DNA from: Symbiodinium natans
Lineage: Eukaryota; Sar; Dinophyceae; Suessiales; Symbiodiniaceae
Direction: 5' to 3'
DNA: 52,181 nucleotides
NCBI GenBank assembly: GCA_905221605.1
Contig: CAJNDS010002522.1
Span: 10,001 to 62,181, forward strand
In this document: positions 10,650-20,451 of the stretch, piece after piece
Position numbering within the stretch: the first letter of the stretch is position 1
Layout: each line of letters starts with the position of its first letter
The notes under the pieces: model-generated
Told to the model about the DNA's origin: nothing
Databases searched by the model: none
The model's input: the letters and a program-made list of their open reading frames with translations, nothing else
Translations under genes and position numbers: made by a program

Positions 10650-11787
10650 CTCAGCAACGCCGCAGAAGGGTTTCGGGTCTTTCGGGTTTCGGGTTTAGGG
10701 TTTAGCGTTTAGGGTTTAGGGTTTAGGGTTTAGGGTTGGGGGCTTTGGGCTTAAGGTTTCGGGTTAAGGCCCACCATACCTGCTACTTCCCGGAGGGTTC
10801 AGGGTTTAGGGTTTAGGGTTTACTGTTTAGGGTTTACAAGGCTTTAAGGGGTCGGTAGTTGCAGAAGGTCCCCTAAACGCTTGGGGCTTGGGGTTGAGGA
10901 TTTTGGAGGTTGGCTGTTTGGGAACCCTAAACCCTAAACCCTAAACCCTAAACCCTAAACCCTAAACCCTAAACCCTAAACCCTAAACCCTAAACCCTAA
11001 ACCCTAAACCCTAAACCCTAAACCCTAAACCTAGGGTTTAGGGGTTGTGGACTTTGAGGAGTTTGGGGTTTGAGGGCTTTAGGGTTTTTTTGCTTTGGGG
11101 GTTTAGGTTGGGATGTTCCCCCTTATACGAACAGTCCTAAATAGAGATCATAATAGGAGGTACTGTACTATAATCCCTCCTGTTAATGTAGGGGGGGGGG
11201 GGGGGGAGGTCTTAGGGTTTAGGGTTTAGGGTTTTAGGGTTTAGGGTTTTAGGGTTTAGGGTTAGGGTTTAGGGTTTAGGGTTAGGGTTTAGGGTTTAGG
11301 GTTTAGGGTTTAGGGTTTTTAGGGTTTAGGGTTTGGGGGTTTAGGGTTTCGGGTTTAGGGTTTAGGGTTTAGTTTAGTTTATGGTTTAGGGTTTAGGGTT
11401 TAGGGTTTAGGGTTTAGGGTTTAGGGTTTAGGGTTTAGGGTTTAGGGTTTAGGGTTTAGGGTTTAGGGTTTAGGGTTAGGGCTTATAAAGCTCAAAGCCA
11501 CAACCCCAAAGTCCTGAAATCTCAAAGAACACTCTGGGATCAGAACCCGCTGGACGCCCTCAACCCTAAACCCTAGTAAGGATCGGTCCAACTTAGGAAG
11601 TAGGGTTAAAACCTTCGCTTTTGGAGGTACTAAACCCCTGCCAAAGCCGAAAGCCTGGCTAAACCCTAAGCCCTAAGCCCTAAACTCTAAACCCTAAACC
11701 CTAAACCCTAAACCCTAAACCCTAAACCCTAAACCCTAACCCAACCCTAAACCCTAAACCCTAAACCCTACAACCCAAACCCTGCAG

Positions 11788-11850
11788 GATGGCGTCTTGT
11801 GAGATTCTCAGCTCCCAAGCCCAGCGCCTACGACGGACTCCGTTGACCAG
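11788..11850 (+). other. Exon-like cassette with ideal splice signals
   Basis: 63-nt segment preceded by CCCTGCAG| and followed by CAG|GTTTAGG, good sites on the plus strand. It reads MASCEILSSQAQRLRRTPLT in one frame. It lies within a Rab intron on the opposite strand; a minus frame is open as well. Confidence 0.3.
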
Positions 11851-12369
11851 GTTTAGGGTTTAGGGTTTGGGGTTTAGGGTTTGGGGTTTCGGGTTTAGGG
11901 TTTCGGGTTTAGGGTGATGTGACACCGGCTCTGTGATCACGATCCCGCGCCAGGAAGCTGCCTCGTTCACCAACCGCTGCGACTAGGCGGAGATACTGGC
12001 AGAGCCTTGCCAACTTGCACTCCTCTAGCCCCAACTGGTTGACTGGAACAGATGGCAGGCCCGAGCAGCTTAGTAGATTCTGGATCTGATCTGGAATCAA
12101 AGTCTCGTTGGGACTGACTGCCAAGATGGATGCAAGGTGTACTAGACTTGGGAACACAGCTGGCCCTTGTTGCTGTATTTTCCCATTTTTCTTCCGTTTT
12201 TGGGTTTAGGGTTATATAGGGTTTAGGGTTTAGGGCTTAGGGCTTAGGGTTTAGCGTTCCCTAAACCCTAAACCCCAAACCCAAAACCCAAAACCCTAAA
12301 CCCTAAACCCTAAACCCTAAACCCTAAACCCTAAGCCCTGCTTGCTATTGCCCCCTTGGGCTCCCTGGC

Positions 12370-12426
12370 CAGGAGCGCCGCAGCTGCGCCGCGGTAGTAG
12401 CTCCGAATGATGGAGCGGAAGCGGTC
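12370..12426 (-). CDS. Rab GTPase exon: switch II helix
   Basis: 57-nt, phase-0 exon encoding DRFRSIIRSYYRGAAAALL, nearly the family consensus (ERFRSITRSYYRGAAGALL). Acceptor GGACAG|; the donor is GC (CTCCTG|GCCAGG), needed to keep the frame into the next exon. A CCCTAAA array lies on its low-coordinate side and a TTTAGGG array begins about 20 bases above it. Confidence 0.9.
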
Positions 12427-13323
12427 CTGTCCGAAGTACCAGCAGGGTTTAGGGTTTAGGGTTTAGGGTTTAGGGTTTAGGGTTTAGGGTTTCGGGTTTG
12501 GGGTTTAGGGTTTAGGGTCTTCCTAAGCCCCTAAGCCACTGAGGGTTGAGGCGGCTAGGGTTTGGGCGTGTAGGGTTTAGAGCTTACGGTGTAGGGTTGA
12601 GGGTTGTGGACTTGGGCGTTTAGGGCTTAGGGTGTAGGGGGTTTAGGGTTTAGGGCTGGGGTTTACAGGGTTTATAGGGTTGAGGGCTGCGAACGCGCGT
12701 TGAAGCCCCAGATGTTCAGCCTCAGCGGCTTGGATCTTTCGGCCCCTAAGCCCATGCCGGAGCAACCACTTTTTGGGGGTGTGGGGTTTGGGGTTCAGGG
12801 TTTGGGGTTTAGGGTTTGGGGTTTAGGGTTTAGGGTTTAGGGCTTGGGGTTCTAGGTTTGGGGTTTAGGGTGTAGGGTTTACGGAGAAGAGCGTGCAGGG
12901 AGTTTACTCCGTTCGATCAGTAGAGCGCAGCTATCCAACAAAGCCACGAAATTCGGGACCTTCTTTGACAAAATTCCTGCTATGGTACCTCTCAAAGGTA
13001 CAGACACTTAGAACGTGCCCTGAAAGCATCCTGGTTTGTGGCTTTAAGTTTAGGATGGTTTAGGGTGTAGCCCCGAAGGCCTTAGACCTCCACCCTAAAC
13101 CCTAAACCCTCAACCCAGACCCTAAACCCTAAACCCTAATGGTTCATTCGAAGGCCGCCGGTCATTATGACGTGTCAAGCAAAGGTGCGGCCAACTGCCA
13201 AAGGCGAGATCGATGAGAACCCTCAACCCCAAACCCCAAACCCTAAACCCTAAACCCCAAACCCTAAACCCTAAACCCTAACTTCCCTAAACATAGATCC
13301 CGCGCCCACCACCCGTGCGCGAC

Positions 13324-13363
13324 CTGGCCGGCCGTGTCCCAGCACTGCAGCTTTATCTTCTGC
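13324..13363 (-). CDS. Rab GTPase exon: WDTAGQ
   Basis: 40-nt exon. One base completes the Gly codon of the previous exon, then QKIKLQCWDTAGQ. The WDTAGQ motif holds the catalytic glutamine and the DxxG motif that contacts the gamma phosphate. Acceptor CCGAAG|, donor CAG|GTCGCG. The usual Ile before WDTAG is Cys here. Joined to the neighbouring exons the reading frame is continuous. Confidence 0.9.
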
Positions 13364-14405
13364 CTTCGGACCGGGGCGCGGTCGAGGGGTGGAGCTGCCA
13401 TTTGGGGTTTAGGGTCTAGGGTGTAGGGTTCGGGGTTTAAGGTTGGGGTTGAGGGTTTAGGGTTTAGGGTTCAGGGTTCAGGGTTCAGGGTTCAGGGTTC
13501 AGGGTTCAGGGTTAGGGCTCAGGGTTTAGGGTTTACAGGGTTTTCAAGGTTCAGGGTAAACTCTAAACCCTGAGGCCCTAAACCCATAGCGTCTTAGGGC
13601 TTCAGGTTCAGTCCGGGGTTTCGGCTGCGTCGGTAGAACAACCTTAAAGGGTTCAGGGTTTAAGGTTTAGGGGTGAGGGTTTAAGGTTTAGGGTTTAGGG
13701 TTTAGGGTTTAGGGTTTAGGGTTTAGGGTTTAGGGTTTACGGTTTAGGGTTAGGGTTTGGGGTTCAGGGCTTGCAAGGCTTTTTAGGGCTTCTTGGAGGT
13801 TTAGGGTCCTGTTTGATCTGTCGACGCCGGCACTTTACATCGAGAAGTGTACCGAAGGCAAAGAGCATAGCAAGAGCTTCATGGATGGCTTCGCGGAACC
13901 CTAAACCCTAAACCCTAAACCCTAAACCCTAAACCCTAAACCCTAAACCCTAAACCCTAAACCCTAATCCAACCCCAATCCCAAATCGAAGATCGCTGGC
14001 TGGATGGGCAAGCTGTCCAGGCCAGCATCAACGCAGGCGGAGCACGGAGGACCCTAAACCCTAAACCCTAAACCCTAAACCCTAAACCCTAAACCGGAGC
14101 TGTCAGACGTGCATTTGTGGAGCACGGGCAGTCGCAACCGTTTGTCTCGCGCCTGCAGGCATGCATCGAACACGTCCTGGTACCCCAAGCCGTCTAGGGC
14201 TTAGGGCTTGGGGCTTGGGGTTCAGGGTGTTGGGATTTAGGGTTTAGGGTTTATTTGGGGTGGTGTAGGGTTCTCGGGTTCAAGCCCCACCTAAACCCTG
14301 AGCAGGATCAACTCTACACCCTAAACCCTAAACCCTAACCCTAAACCCCAAACCCTAAACCCTAAACCCTAAACCCCAAACCCTAAGCAGGGCCAAGGGC
14401 GCGAC

Positions 14406-14452
14406 CCCTGGACATCCACGGTGCGCGAGCCGAACTCCACCCCGACGGTCAC
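14406..14452 (-). CDS. Rab GTPase exon: switch I / effector strand
   Basis: 47-nt exon, phase 0 at its start and phase 2 at its end. It encodes VTVGVEFGSRTVDVQ plus two bases; T-x-GVEFG is the Rab switch I region with the conserved threonine. The acceptor reads CTGCACAG| and the donor |GTCGCG. The CCCTAAA/CCCCAAA array ends just below it and a TTTAGGG array begins just above it, the same framing as the other exons. Confidence 0.85.
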
Positions 14453-16851
14453 CTGTGCAGTCTAGGGTTTAGGGTTTAGGGTTTAGGGTTTGGGGTTTAG
14501 GGTTTAGGGTTTAGAGTTCAGGGTTTAGGGGTTAGGGGTTAGGTTTTAGGGTTTGGGGGGTAGGGTTGGGTTTGGAAGGTTTGGAAGGTTTGGATTGGGC
14601 GGGGGTTGCGAGCATCGGGGGTTTGAGGGGTTTAGGGTTAGGGGCTTGGGCTCACGAAACTCCCTCCTGGTCCAAAAAGAATTGGTTTGGACACCCCCGT
14701 GGAGATTTTTGAAACAAAATCAAAGCACAATTCCTCAGGAGACCGCGCGTTAGGCCTAAACCCTAAACCCTAAACTCTAAACCCTAAACCCTGAACCCTT
14801 TTGAACCCGAGACCCCCTTGAAACCACAAATGCTTGGAGATTGAAGGTTTCAAGGCAAAGCCAAAACTCTAAACCCTAAACCCTGAACCCTTTTGAACCC
14901 CAGACCCTCTTGAAACCACAAATGCTTTGAGATTGAAGCCCTAAAACCCCAAACCCCAAACCCCAAACCCTAAACCCTAAACCCTAAACCCTAAACCCTA
15001 AACCCTAAACTCTAAACCGAACCCTAAACCATTTTCAGAGTCTGGGCTGCTTCTGCTGCGGCTACGTAGGCTTCAGAGTTACCTGTAGGGTTTGGGGCCT
15101 TATAGGGTTGAAAGGTTTAGGGTTTAGGGTTTAGGGTTTCGGGTTTAGGGTTTAGGGTTAGGGTTTAGGGTTTAGGGTTTGGGGTTTGGGGTTTGGGGTT
15201 TAGGGTTTAAGGTTTAGGATTTAGGGTTTATGGCGTCGGGCCTTAGAGGGCTTAAGGGCTTGGGGTCTAGGGTGCTTGGGAACAGAGGGCCTATCAGGTA
15301 GCGAGGCTGCGAGATGTCCTGCAGCTGCAAGGGTTGCTCAGACGTCCACCATGAAAGCCTAAACCCTAAGAACCTTAAGACCCCAAATGCCAAACCCTAA
15401 ACCGTGAACCCTAAACCTCTAAACCCTAAAATCCCCAAAACATAAACCCTGAACTCTCAAGCCTGCGTATGGGGTTTGGGAATTCAGGTTGCATCCTGAG
15501 AGCCCTGTACGGATACCAGAATGACGCGGTTCCATCGGAGCACTTAGTAAGTAGGGGTATAAGTACCTCAATTGGGCCTATAAGTCTGTATAAGCATAGT
15601 TCCTTATTCATATAACCCCACTTATTGAGTCCCCCGATCCCTTATGTAAACCTCTCAAGCCCACTGAAACCCTAAACCCTCGACAACCCCAAACCCTAAA
15701 CCCTTGAACGTTTAAACCATACACCCTAAACCCTTAAGCCCTAAACGCCTGAACCCGAAACCCCGAAAATTCCTAAACCTCTGTGCACCTGTTGCCTGAG
15801 GGGCCGCTGGGGAATTGGAGCTCAGCTTTGGTCTGCAGGGTCTTCTTTGGTTTAGAGGCTTGGGGGTTTAGGGTTAGGGTTTCGGGTTTAGGGTTTAGGG
15901 TTTCGGGTTTAGGGTCTAGGGTTTAGGGTTTCGGGTTTATAGTTTAGAGCTCAGAGTTCTCCAAAAGAAGGAACCTTCTGGATTTGTAGCATGGCTCAGT
16001 GGAGCATGCCCTCTGCTTTGCCGATCCTACCATCAGGCTGTCGGGTTTAGGGTCTAGGGTTTTGGGCTTAGAACAGATTTATATAATAGATAGCGCTTTC
16101 AGTCCAGACATTGCACCCCAACCCCTGTCATGCAAGCAAAAAAATCTCCTAAACCTTGTAAACCCTGGAAACCCCATCAACCCTATAAACCCGATAAACC
16201 CTATAAACTCAAAATCACCTCTTGCAAGCTTTTTGGATCCCTCGCCGAACAAGGTCAGACGCCAAGGAGAACACCTACCCCGATCACTGGGAGAACCGAG
16301 AAAGTAGACACCCCCAAATTTGGGCTTAGGATTTAGGGTTTAAGGTTTAGGGTTTAGGGTTTAGGGCTTAGGGTTTAGGGTTTAGGGTTTAGGGCTTGGG
16401 GTTTAGGGTTTTGGGGTTTAGGGTTCACCGGCTGTTTCCCCAAGGGGGAAACTACTTTCTCGAGATTCTCCCAGGAAGCTGGGTAGGTCGAAGAAGTTTG
16501 CGGCTTGCGGCTTGTCGCAGGGGCAGCTGGAAGGAGACCCTCCTAGACCTAAACCCTAAACCCTAAACCCCCCTAGTAGACCCTCGACCCTAGACCCATA
16601 GACCATAGACCCTAGACCCGAGACCCCAGACCCTAGACTGGACTCCAGACCCTAGACCCTGGACCCTAGACCCTAGACCCTAGACCCTAGACCCTAGACT
16701 GGACTCTAGACCCTAGACCCTAGACCCTAGACCCTAGACCCAGAGTCAGGGGGTTCTGAGACACCACCCTACAAGACTTCAACATCGCAGAAGCAGGCCA
16801 GTTGCTCGAAACCCTAAACCCTAAACCCTAAACCCTAAACCTCCTAGGGCT
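14453..16851. repeat. Telomere-like mosaic between Rab exons and the hydrolase stop
   Basis: TTTAGGG arrays at 14464-14550, 15116-15225, 15870-15950 and 16330-16425; CCCTAAA at 14756-14795, 14940-15010 and 16550-16570; a (CCCTAGA)n variant array at about 16575-16740. A direct repeat of about 80 bases recurs at 14780-14845 and 14875-14935 (TTGAACCC.GACC..CTTGAAACC). The missing Rab P-loop exon should be here but was not found. Confidence 0.75.
15789..15832 (-). other. Candidate 44-nt exon
   Basis: Minus strand, CCCTGCAG| acceptor and |GTGCAC donor, open frame TKAELQFPSGPSGN. It lies upstream of the first Rab exon found, but its end phase (2) does not fit that exon's start (0), so it is not the directly preceding exon. 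Confidence 0.3.
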
Positions 16852-16936
16852 TCAGTAGCCACCTCCGGCCGTCTTCAGACTTCGCAGCTTGTCACCATAG
16901 GCCTTGACCACGCCAGACACGGCCTTGAACTGGGGC
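16852..16936 (-). CDS. Isochorismatase-like terminal exon and stop
   Basis: 85-nt terminal exon. One base completes an Ala codon, then PQFKAVSGVVKAYGDKL, a short basic tail ending in GGGY and TGA at 16852-16854. KDAPQFKAVSG matches the PxFKEI segment near the C terminus of ISOC1/2. The acceptor chosen is CCAAG|G because it alone keeps phase with the preceding exon among the three nearby AGs. About 14 bases after the stop the telomere-like array begins. Confidence 0.8.
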
Positions 16937-17163
16937 CTTGGCTTCCCAAAGTTTAGGGCTTAGGGTTTAGGGTTTAGGAATTAGGGTTAGGGTTTAGGGT
17001 TTAGGATTAGGGTGTAGGGTTCAGGGTTTAGCGGTTTGGGGGGAGGGAGAGTAAAACCCTAAAACCCTAAAGCCCCAAAACCCTAAAACCCTGCCTAAAC
17101 CCTAAACCCTAAACCCTAATCCCTAAACCCTAAACCCTCCCCCCCTTGGCCGAGCCCGGCGGC
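16937..17163 (-). other. 227-nt intron made almost wholly of inverted telomere repeats
   Basis: This is the shortest intron in the window and shows the architecture best. On the plus strand it is a left arm of TTTAGGG variants (about 16955-17035), a short purine loop (GGGGGGAGGGAGAG region), and a right arm of CCCTAAA and CCCTAAAA variants (about 17056-17145). In the transcript the arms would be complementary, with the GC donor at 17163 and the AAG acceptor at 16937 near the hairpin base. CTAAAC units near the acceptor also resemble branch-point consensus. Confidence 0.7.
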
Positions 17164-17225
17164 GCATCCTTGGAACGCAGGAGCTCGAAGAGAACGGACT
17201 CGGCGGTGGTCACGAAACAGCCGAC
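17164..17225 (-). CDS. Isochorismatase-like exon VGCFVTTAES
   Basis: 62-nt exon, ending in phase 2, encoding VGCFVTTAESVLFELLRSKD plus GC. The G.F.TT.E..L.LL pattern is the C-terminal helix region of ISOC proteins. The acceptor is formed by the telomere repeat itself: CCCTAAACCAG|GTC. The donor is GC (AAGGATGC|GCCGCC). Confidence 0.9.
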
Positions 17226-18933
17226 CTGGTTTAGGGTTTAGGGTTTAGGGTTTAGGGTTTAGGGTTTAGGGTTTAGGGTTTAGGGTTTAGGGCTTAGGGT
17301 TTAGGGTTTAGGGTTTTGGGTTTAGGGTCTAGGGTCTAGGTTTAGGGTTTAGGGTTTAGGGTTTAGGGTTTGGGGTTTGGGGTTTAGGGTTTAGGGTTGA
17401 GGGTTGAGGGTTGAGGGTTTAGGGTTTAGGGTTTAGGGTTTAGGGTTTAGGGTTTAGGGTTTAGGGTTTAGGGTTTAGGGTTTAGGGTTTAGGGTTTAGG
17501 GTGTTTAGAGGGGGAGCTCGCTGGTGCTAAAAGCACCCGGGCCGCTCGCTTGCGTTAGCATGTAGTCCCACCCCAACCACCCAAACTATTCTCATTTAGG
17601 GTTTAGGGTTCACCCCCCAAACCTCCCTCAACCCTAAACCCTAAACGAGCCCTAAACTTACCTGTCCGGTGCGAACTACGGCCTTGCTGCCCGTCATGGC
17701 TGAGAGCAGGGGCCCCAACCGATTTGTTGTCCGTTGAGGGGGCCCCTCTAAGGCTTCATGAAGCCCCAAAAGGGGGATTTGCCCGGACCCGCAATGATAT
17801 TGAAATGAGCCCCTCCACTAACAGGCTCCAGAGAAGGCTCCAGCCCCTGCTCTGGAAAGAAATGAAAAGCAAGAATGCCTCCCTTGATATCAGGGGCCGC
17901 CTTATAACAGTGACCCCAATAGGGACCCTGATTTTAGAGAAGAGACCACCTCAATCAGCCCGTTCTTTCAGTCTGGGGCTTGAGGATTTAGGGTGTGGAT
18001 TTTAGGGTTTAGGGTTTAGGGCTTAGGGTTTAGGGTTTAGGGTTGCGGATCTGTAGCTTTAGGGTATCATCCCGGGTAGAGGGTTTATGGCACAGGGTTC
18101 CACACGAACCACAAGAGACACAATGCCCAGAACCCTCAAGCGCTGGATACTCCAGAGCCAAAACCCCGAACACCCCAAAACCCCGAAAACCCCAAAAACC
18201 CTGAAAGCCCTCAAAAGCCTGAAAGCCCTAAAAATGCCCTAAAAAGCCCTAAAAAGCCCCAAAAAGCCCTAAAAAGCCCTAAACCCTAAACCCTGAAAGC
18301 CTGGAAGGCCTAAAGTTTTAACCCCTAAGCCCGTAAATCCCTACACCCCTAAACCGCAATACCGCTAAGGCTACCCCAGAAGAGCCCTCATGCCTTGAAA
18401 TCCCTACTGCCAGGACCCGAAGACCTGAAATCCAAGACCCTAAACCCAGAACCCTAAACCCTAAACCTAAACCCCGAGACCCTCAAGCGCCTGGGCTTAA
18501 GAGGGTTTAGGGCTTTGGGTTTCTGAGGCTTAGGGGGTTTAAGCTTTGGCGTCTTGAGTGTTGGGAATGAGTTTAGGGTCTCAACCTTACACTTCCCTCC
18601 ACCCCAAAGGGTTTAAGGTTTAGGGTTCAGGGTTCACCAAAACTTTTACACCTAAGGATGCACCCAATCCTGATTTCCCAGCGCCCCCCCCCCCCCCCCA
18701 ATAACCTGCGAACCCCCAACCCTAAGCCCATACACCCTGCACCTAAAACCAACTCCCCTGTAAAGCACCCAAAACCCCCCACAAACCCTACGCATAGACC
18801 CAAAGACCTCTAAACGCTGAACCCCACAAAAAACCCTCAAGACCCGCAAGTCCCAAACCGTAAACCCTAAACCCTAAACCCTAAACCCTAAACCCCCCTG
18901 CTCCGACTTCCTCCACAAGGGCGTGGACCCGGC
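17226..18933. repeat. Intron of the hydrolase gene, telomere-like arrays and unique core
   Basis: Starts with a long TTTAGGG array (17229-17503) and ends with CCCTAAA (about 18857-18895). The core at 17640-17985 is unique and carries a perfect GGCTTCATGAAGCC palindrome near 17751; an open frame at 17724-18005 starts at an ambiguous codon and is not convincing. A run of AAAAGCCCT-type short repeats lies at 18225-18290. Confidence 0.7.
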
Positions 18934-18957
18934 CTGCCGCAGCCGCTGCAGGGCTGC
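18934..18957 (-). CDS. Isochorismatase-like 24-nt micro-exon
   Basis: A 24-nt exon encoding AALQRLRQ, which fills exactly the gap between ADRE and VGCFVTT expected from the family (...ALERLR..G...TTSE). Acceptor CATGAAAG|; donor GC (CGGCAG|GCCGGG). It lies between a CCCTAAA array (below) and a TTTAGGG array (from about 18977). It is short, so the identification rests on frame and position. Confidence 0.72.
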
Positions 18958-20318
18958 CTTTCATGGAAGCGCTTGCAGGGTTTAGGGTTTAGGGTTTAGG
19001 GTTTAGGGTTTAGGGTTTAGGGTTTAGGGTAACTCCAACAAAAAGTTAGAAAATCCTTATCCCCATCCCCCAAAAGGTATATCAGAGGGACATCCCAGCT
19101 GTAATCATCCTTAAACCATGTTCCAAGTTTCTGGAGTTACCCTAAACCCTAAACCCCAACCCCTAAACCCTAAACCCTCTACGGGATGGTCTAGCGTTTC
19201 AGGTTTGGAGTCTGGGCCTGGGGGTGTAAGGGAGTAGAGAGGCGCACTGGGAAGGCTTCATGGGTTTAGGTTTTTAAAGGGTTTAGGGGTTTTGGGTTTT
19301 AGGGTTTTAGGGTTTTTTGAAGGGGTTTGTTTTATGGTTTTAGGCTTCAGGGTTTAGGGTTTTAGGGTTTTGGGGTTTTAGGGTTTTAGGGTTTTAGGAT
19401 TTTTGGATTTTAGAGTTTTAGGGTTTTAGGGTTTCAGGGTTTCAGGGTTTTAGGGTTTTAGGGCTTTAGGGTTTCAGGATTTTAGGGTTTTAGGGCTTTA
19501 GGGTTTCAGGATTTTCGGGTTTTAGGGCTTTAGGGTTTCAGGGTTTTAGGGTTTAGGGTTTTGGGTTTTACGGCTTTAGGGTTGTAGGATTTAGGGTTGT
19601 AGGGTTTTTAGGGTTTAGAGGGTTTGCGGCTGAGGAGTTGAGGGAGTACTTTATGAACAGGGCTTAGGATTCATCATATCAGGGTTCCAACGGTTAGGGG
19701 TTCGCGGGTTGAGGGGTTGAAGAGTGTTTTGGGCTTCAGGGGCCTCTCGGGCCTTAAGGGTCTAAGGGTTCGAGGGTTTCAGAGCCACGGTTTAGGGTTT
19801 GGGGTTTAGGGTTTAGGGTTTAGGGTTTAGGGTTGAGGGTTGAGGGTTGAGGGCTTAGGGTTTAGGGTTTAGGGTTTAGGGTGCATAGCTTAAGACGCAA
19901 GAGCCGAGAGGGAATACAATGGCTCTTTGACGCACAAGCTTATCCTGTCAAGAGCCCCTAAACCGGAAACCCCGAACCCCCAAACCCCAAACCCCAAACC
20001 CCCAAACTCTAATCCCCCCTAAACCCCAAACCCTAGAAAAACCCCAAATCAAAACCCCCCCTAAGCCTTCTCCATAAACCCGAAACCCCCCCGAAACCCT
20101 AAACCCTAGAAAAACCCCAAACCCCCCAAACCCCCAAAACCGTAAAAAAGAGGCCTGAATGACTATTTCATTCCCAAACCCTAAACCCTACACCCGAAAC
20201 CCTAAACCCTAAACCCTAAACCCTCCACCCTAAACCCTAAACCCTAAACCCCATACCCTAAACCCTAGACCCTAAACCCTAAACCCTAAACCCTAAACTA
20301 TATTGAGCCCCTTCGGGC
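18958..20318. repeat. Intron of the hydrolase gene with inverted arrays
   Basis: TTTAGGG at 18977-19029, a short inverted-repeat element 19027-19142, CCCTAAA at 19140-19180, a (TTTTAGGG)n 8-mer array at about 19255-19620, TTTAGGG 19795-19880, CCCCAAA variants 19955-20140, and CCCTAAA 20177-20297 next to the exon at 20319. No gene besides the flanking exons. Confidence 0.75.
19027..19142. repeat. 116-bp inverted-repeat element between opposed telomere arrays
   Basis: GGGTAACTCCA at 19027-19037 is the exact reverse complement of TGGAGTTACCC at 19132-19142. The left end runs out of a TTTAGGG array and the right end into a CCCTAAA array, so the whole forms a longer inverted repeat with an AT-richer core. 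Confidence 0.6.
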
Positions 20319-20369
20319 CTCCCGATCCGCAGGCCGCTGCGAGGAGGCGCCATCGGCGAGGATGTGGAC
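20319..20369 (-). CDS. Isochorismatase-like exon VHILADGASS
   Basis: 51-nt, phase-0 exon encoding VHILADGASSQRPADRE, matching the family strand VHVVADA.SSR...D. Acceptor CGGGAG|; donor GC (CGGGAG|GCCCGA). It joins SKGFQ from the exon at 51.8 kb. The 5' LTR of element copy 1 starts 83 bases above it, inside the telomere-like acceptor-side array. Confidence 0.85.
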
Positions 20370-20451
20370 CTCCCGCGGGAGCTTGGGGGTTAGGGTTTAG
20401 GGTTTAGGGTTTAGGGTTTAGGGTTTAGGGTTTAGGGTTTAGGGTTTAGGG

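Larger units (their letters stand above)
10650..14405. repeat. Intronic telomere-like mosaic of the Rab gene
   Basis: Apart from the four Rab exons this stretch holds arrays: CCCTAAA 10924-11035, TTTAGGG 11215-11480, CCCTAAA 11680-11770, TTTAGGG 12447-12515, (TTCAGGG)n about 13465-13515, TTTAGGG 13680-13750, CCCTAAA 13898-13965 and 14051-14095. Unique pieces at 11909-12157 (an 82-codon minus frame, not recognised) and 14096-14193 (open on both strands) are not assigned. Confidence 0.75.
10612..14452 (-). other. Partial Rab-family GTPase gene, four micro-exons
   Basis: Gene-level entry for the exons at 14452-14406, 13363-13324, 12426-12370 and 10649-10633 (or to 10612). Read in order they give VTVGVEFGSRTVDVQG, QKIKLQCWDTAGQ, DRFRSIIRSYYRGAAAALL and VYDITR, which follow the Rab2/Rab4/Rab14 family from switch I through WDTAGQ (switch II) to the YDITR strand without missing or extra residues. 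Rab proteins are membrane-bound GTP switches for vesicle traffic. Introns are about 1,042, 897 and 1,720 nt and contain telomere-like arrays. I could not find the P-loop exon (GxxxxGKS) between 14453 and the end of the preceding gene at 16852, nor the NKxD, SAK and C-terminal cysteine exons below 10.6 kb. So this is either a partial gene, a pseudogene, or a gene whose other exons are too small to see by eye. Confidence 0.8.

Noticed and set aside
11909-12157. An 82-codon minus-strand frame inside a Rab intron as an extra Rab exon
   Set aside because: The Rab frame joins directly from the exon at 12370 to the one at 10649, and this sequence has no Rab motif; it also has TTTAGGG on both sides, unlike the exons.
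17724-18005. A 93-codon plus-strand frame
   Set aside because: It starts at a non-ATG codon, ends in telomere repeat, and sits inside a hydrolase intron; no family recognised.
1-20451. CRISPR-like look: short repeats with unique spacers
   Set aside because: Repeat blocks vary in length and unit and alternate in orientation, spacers vary from tens to hundreds of bases, and some spacers are exons of eukaryotic genes.
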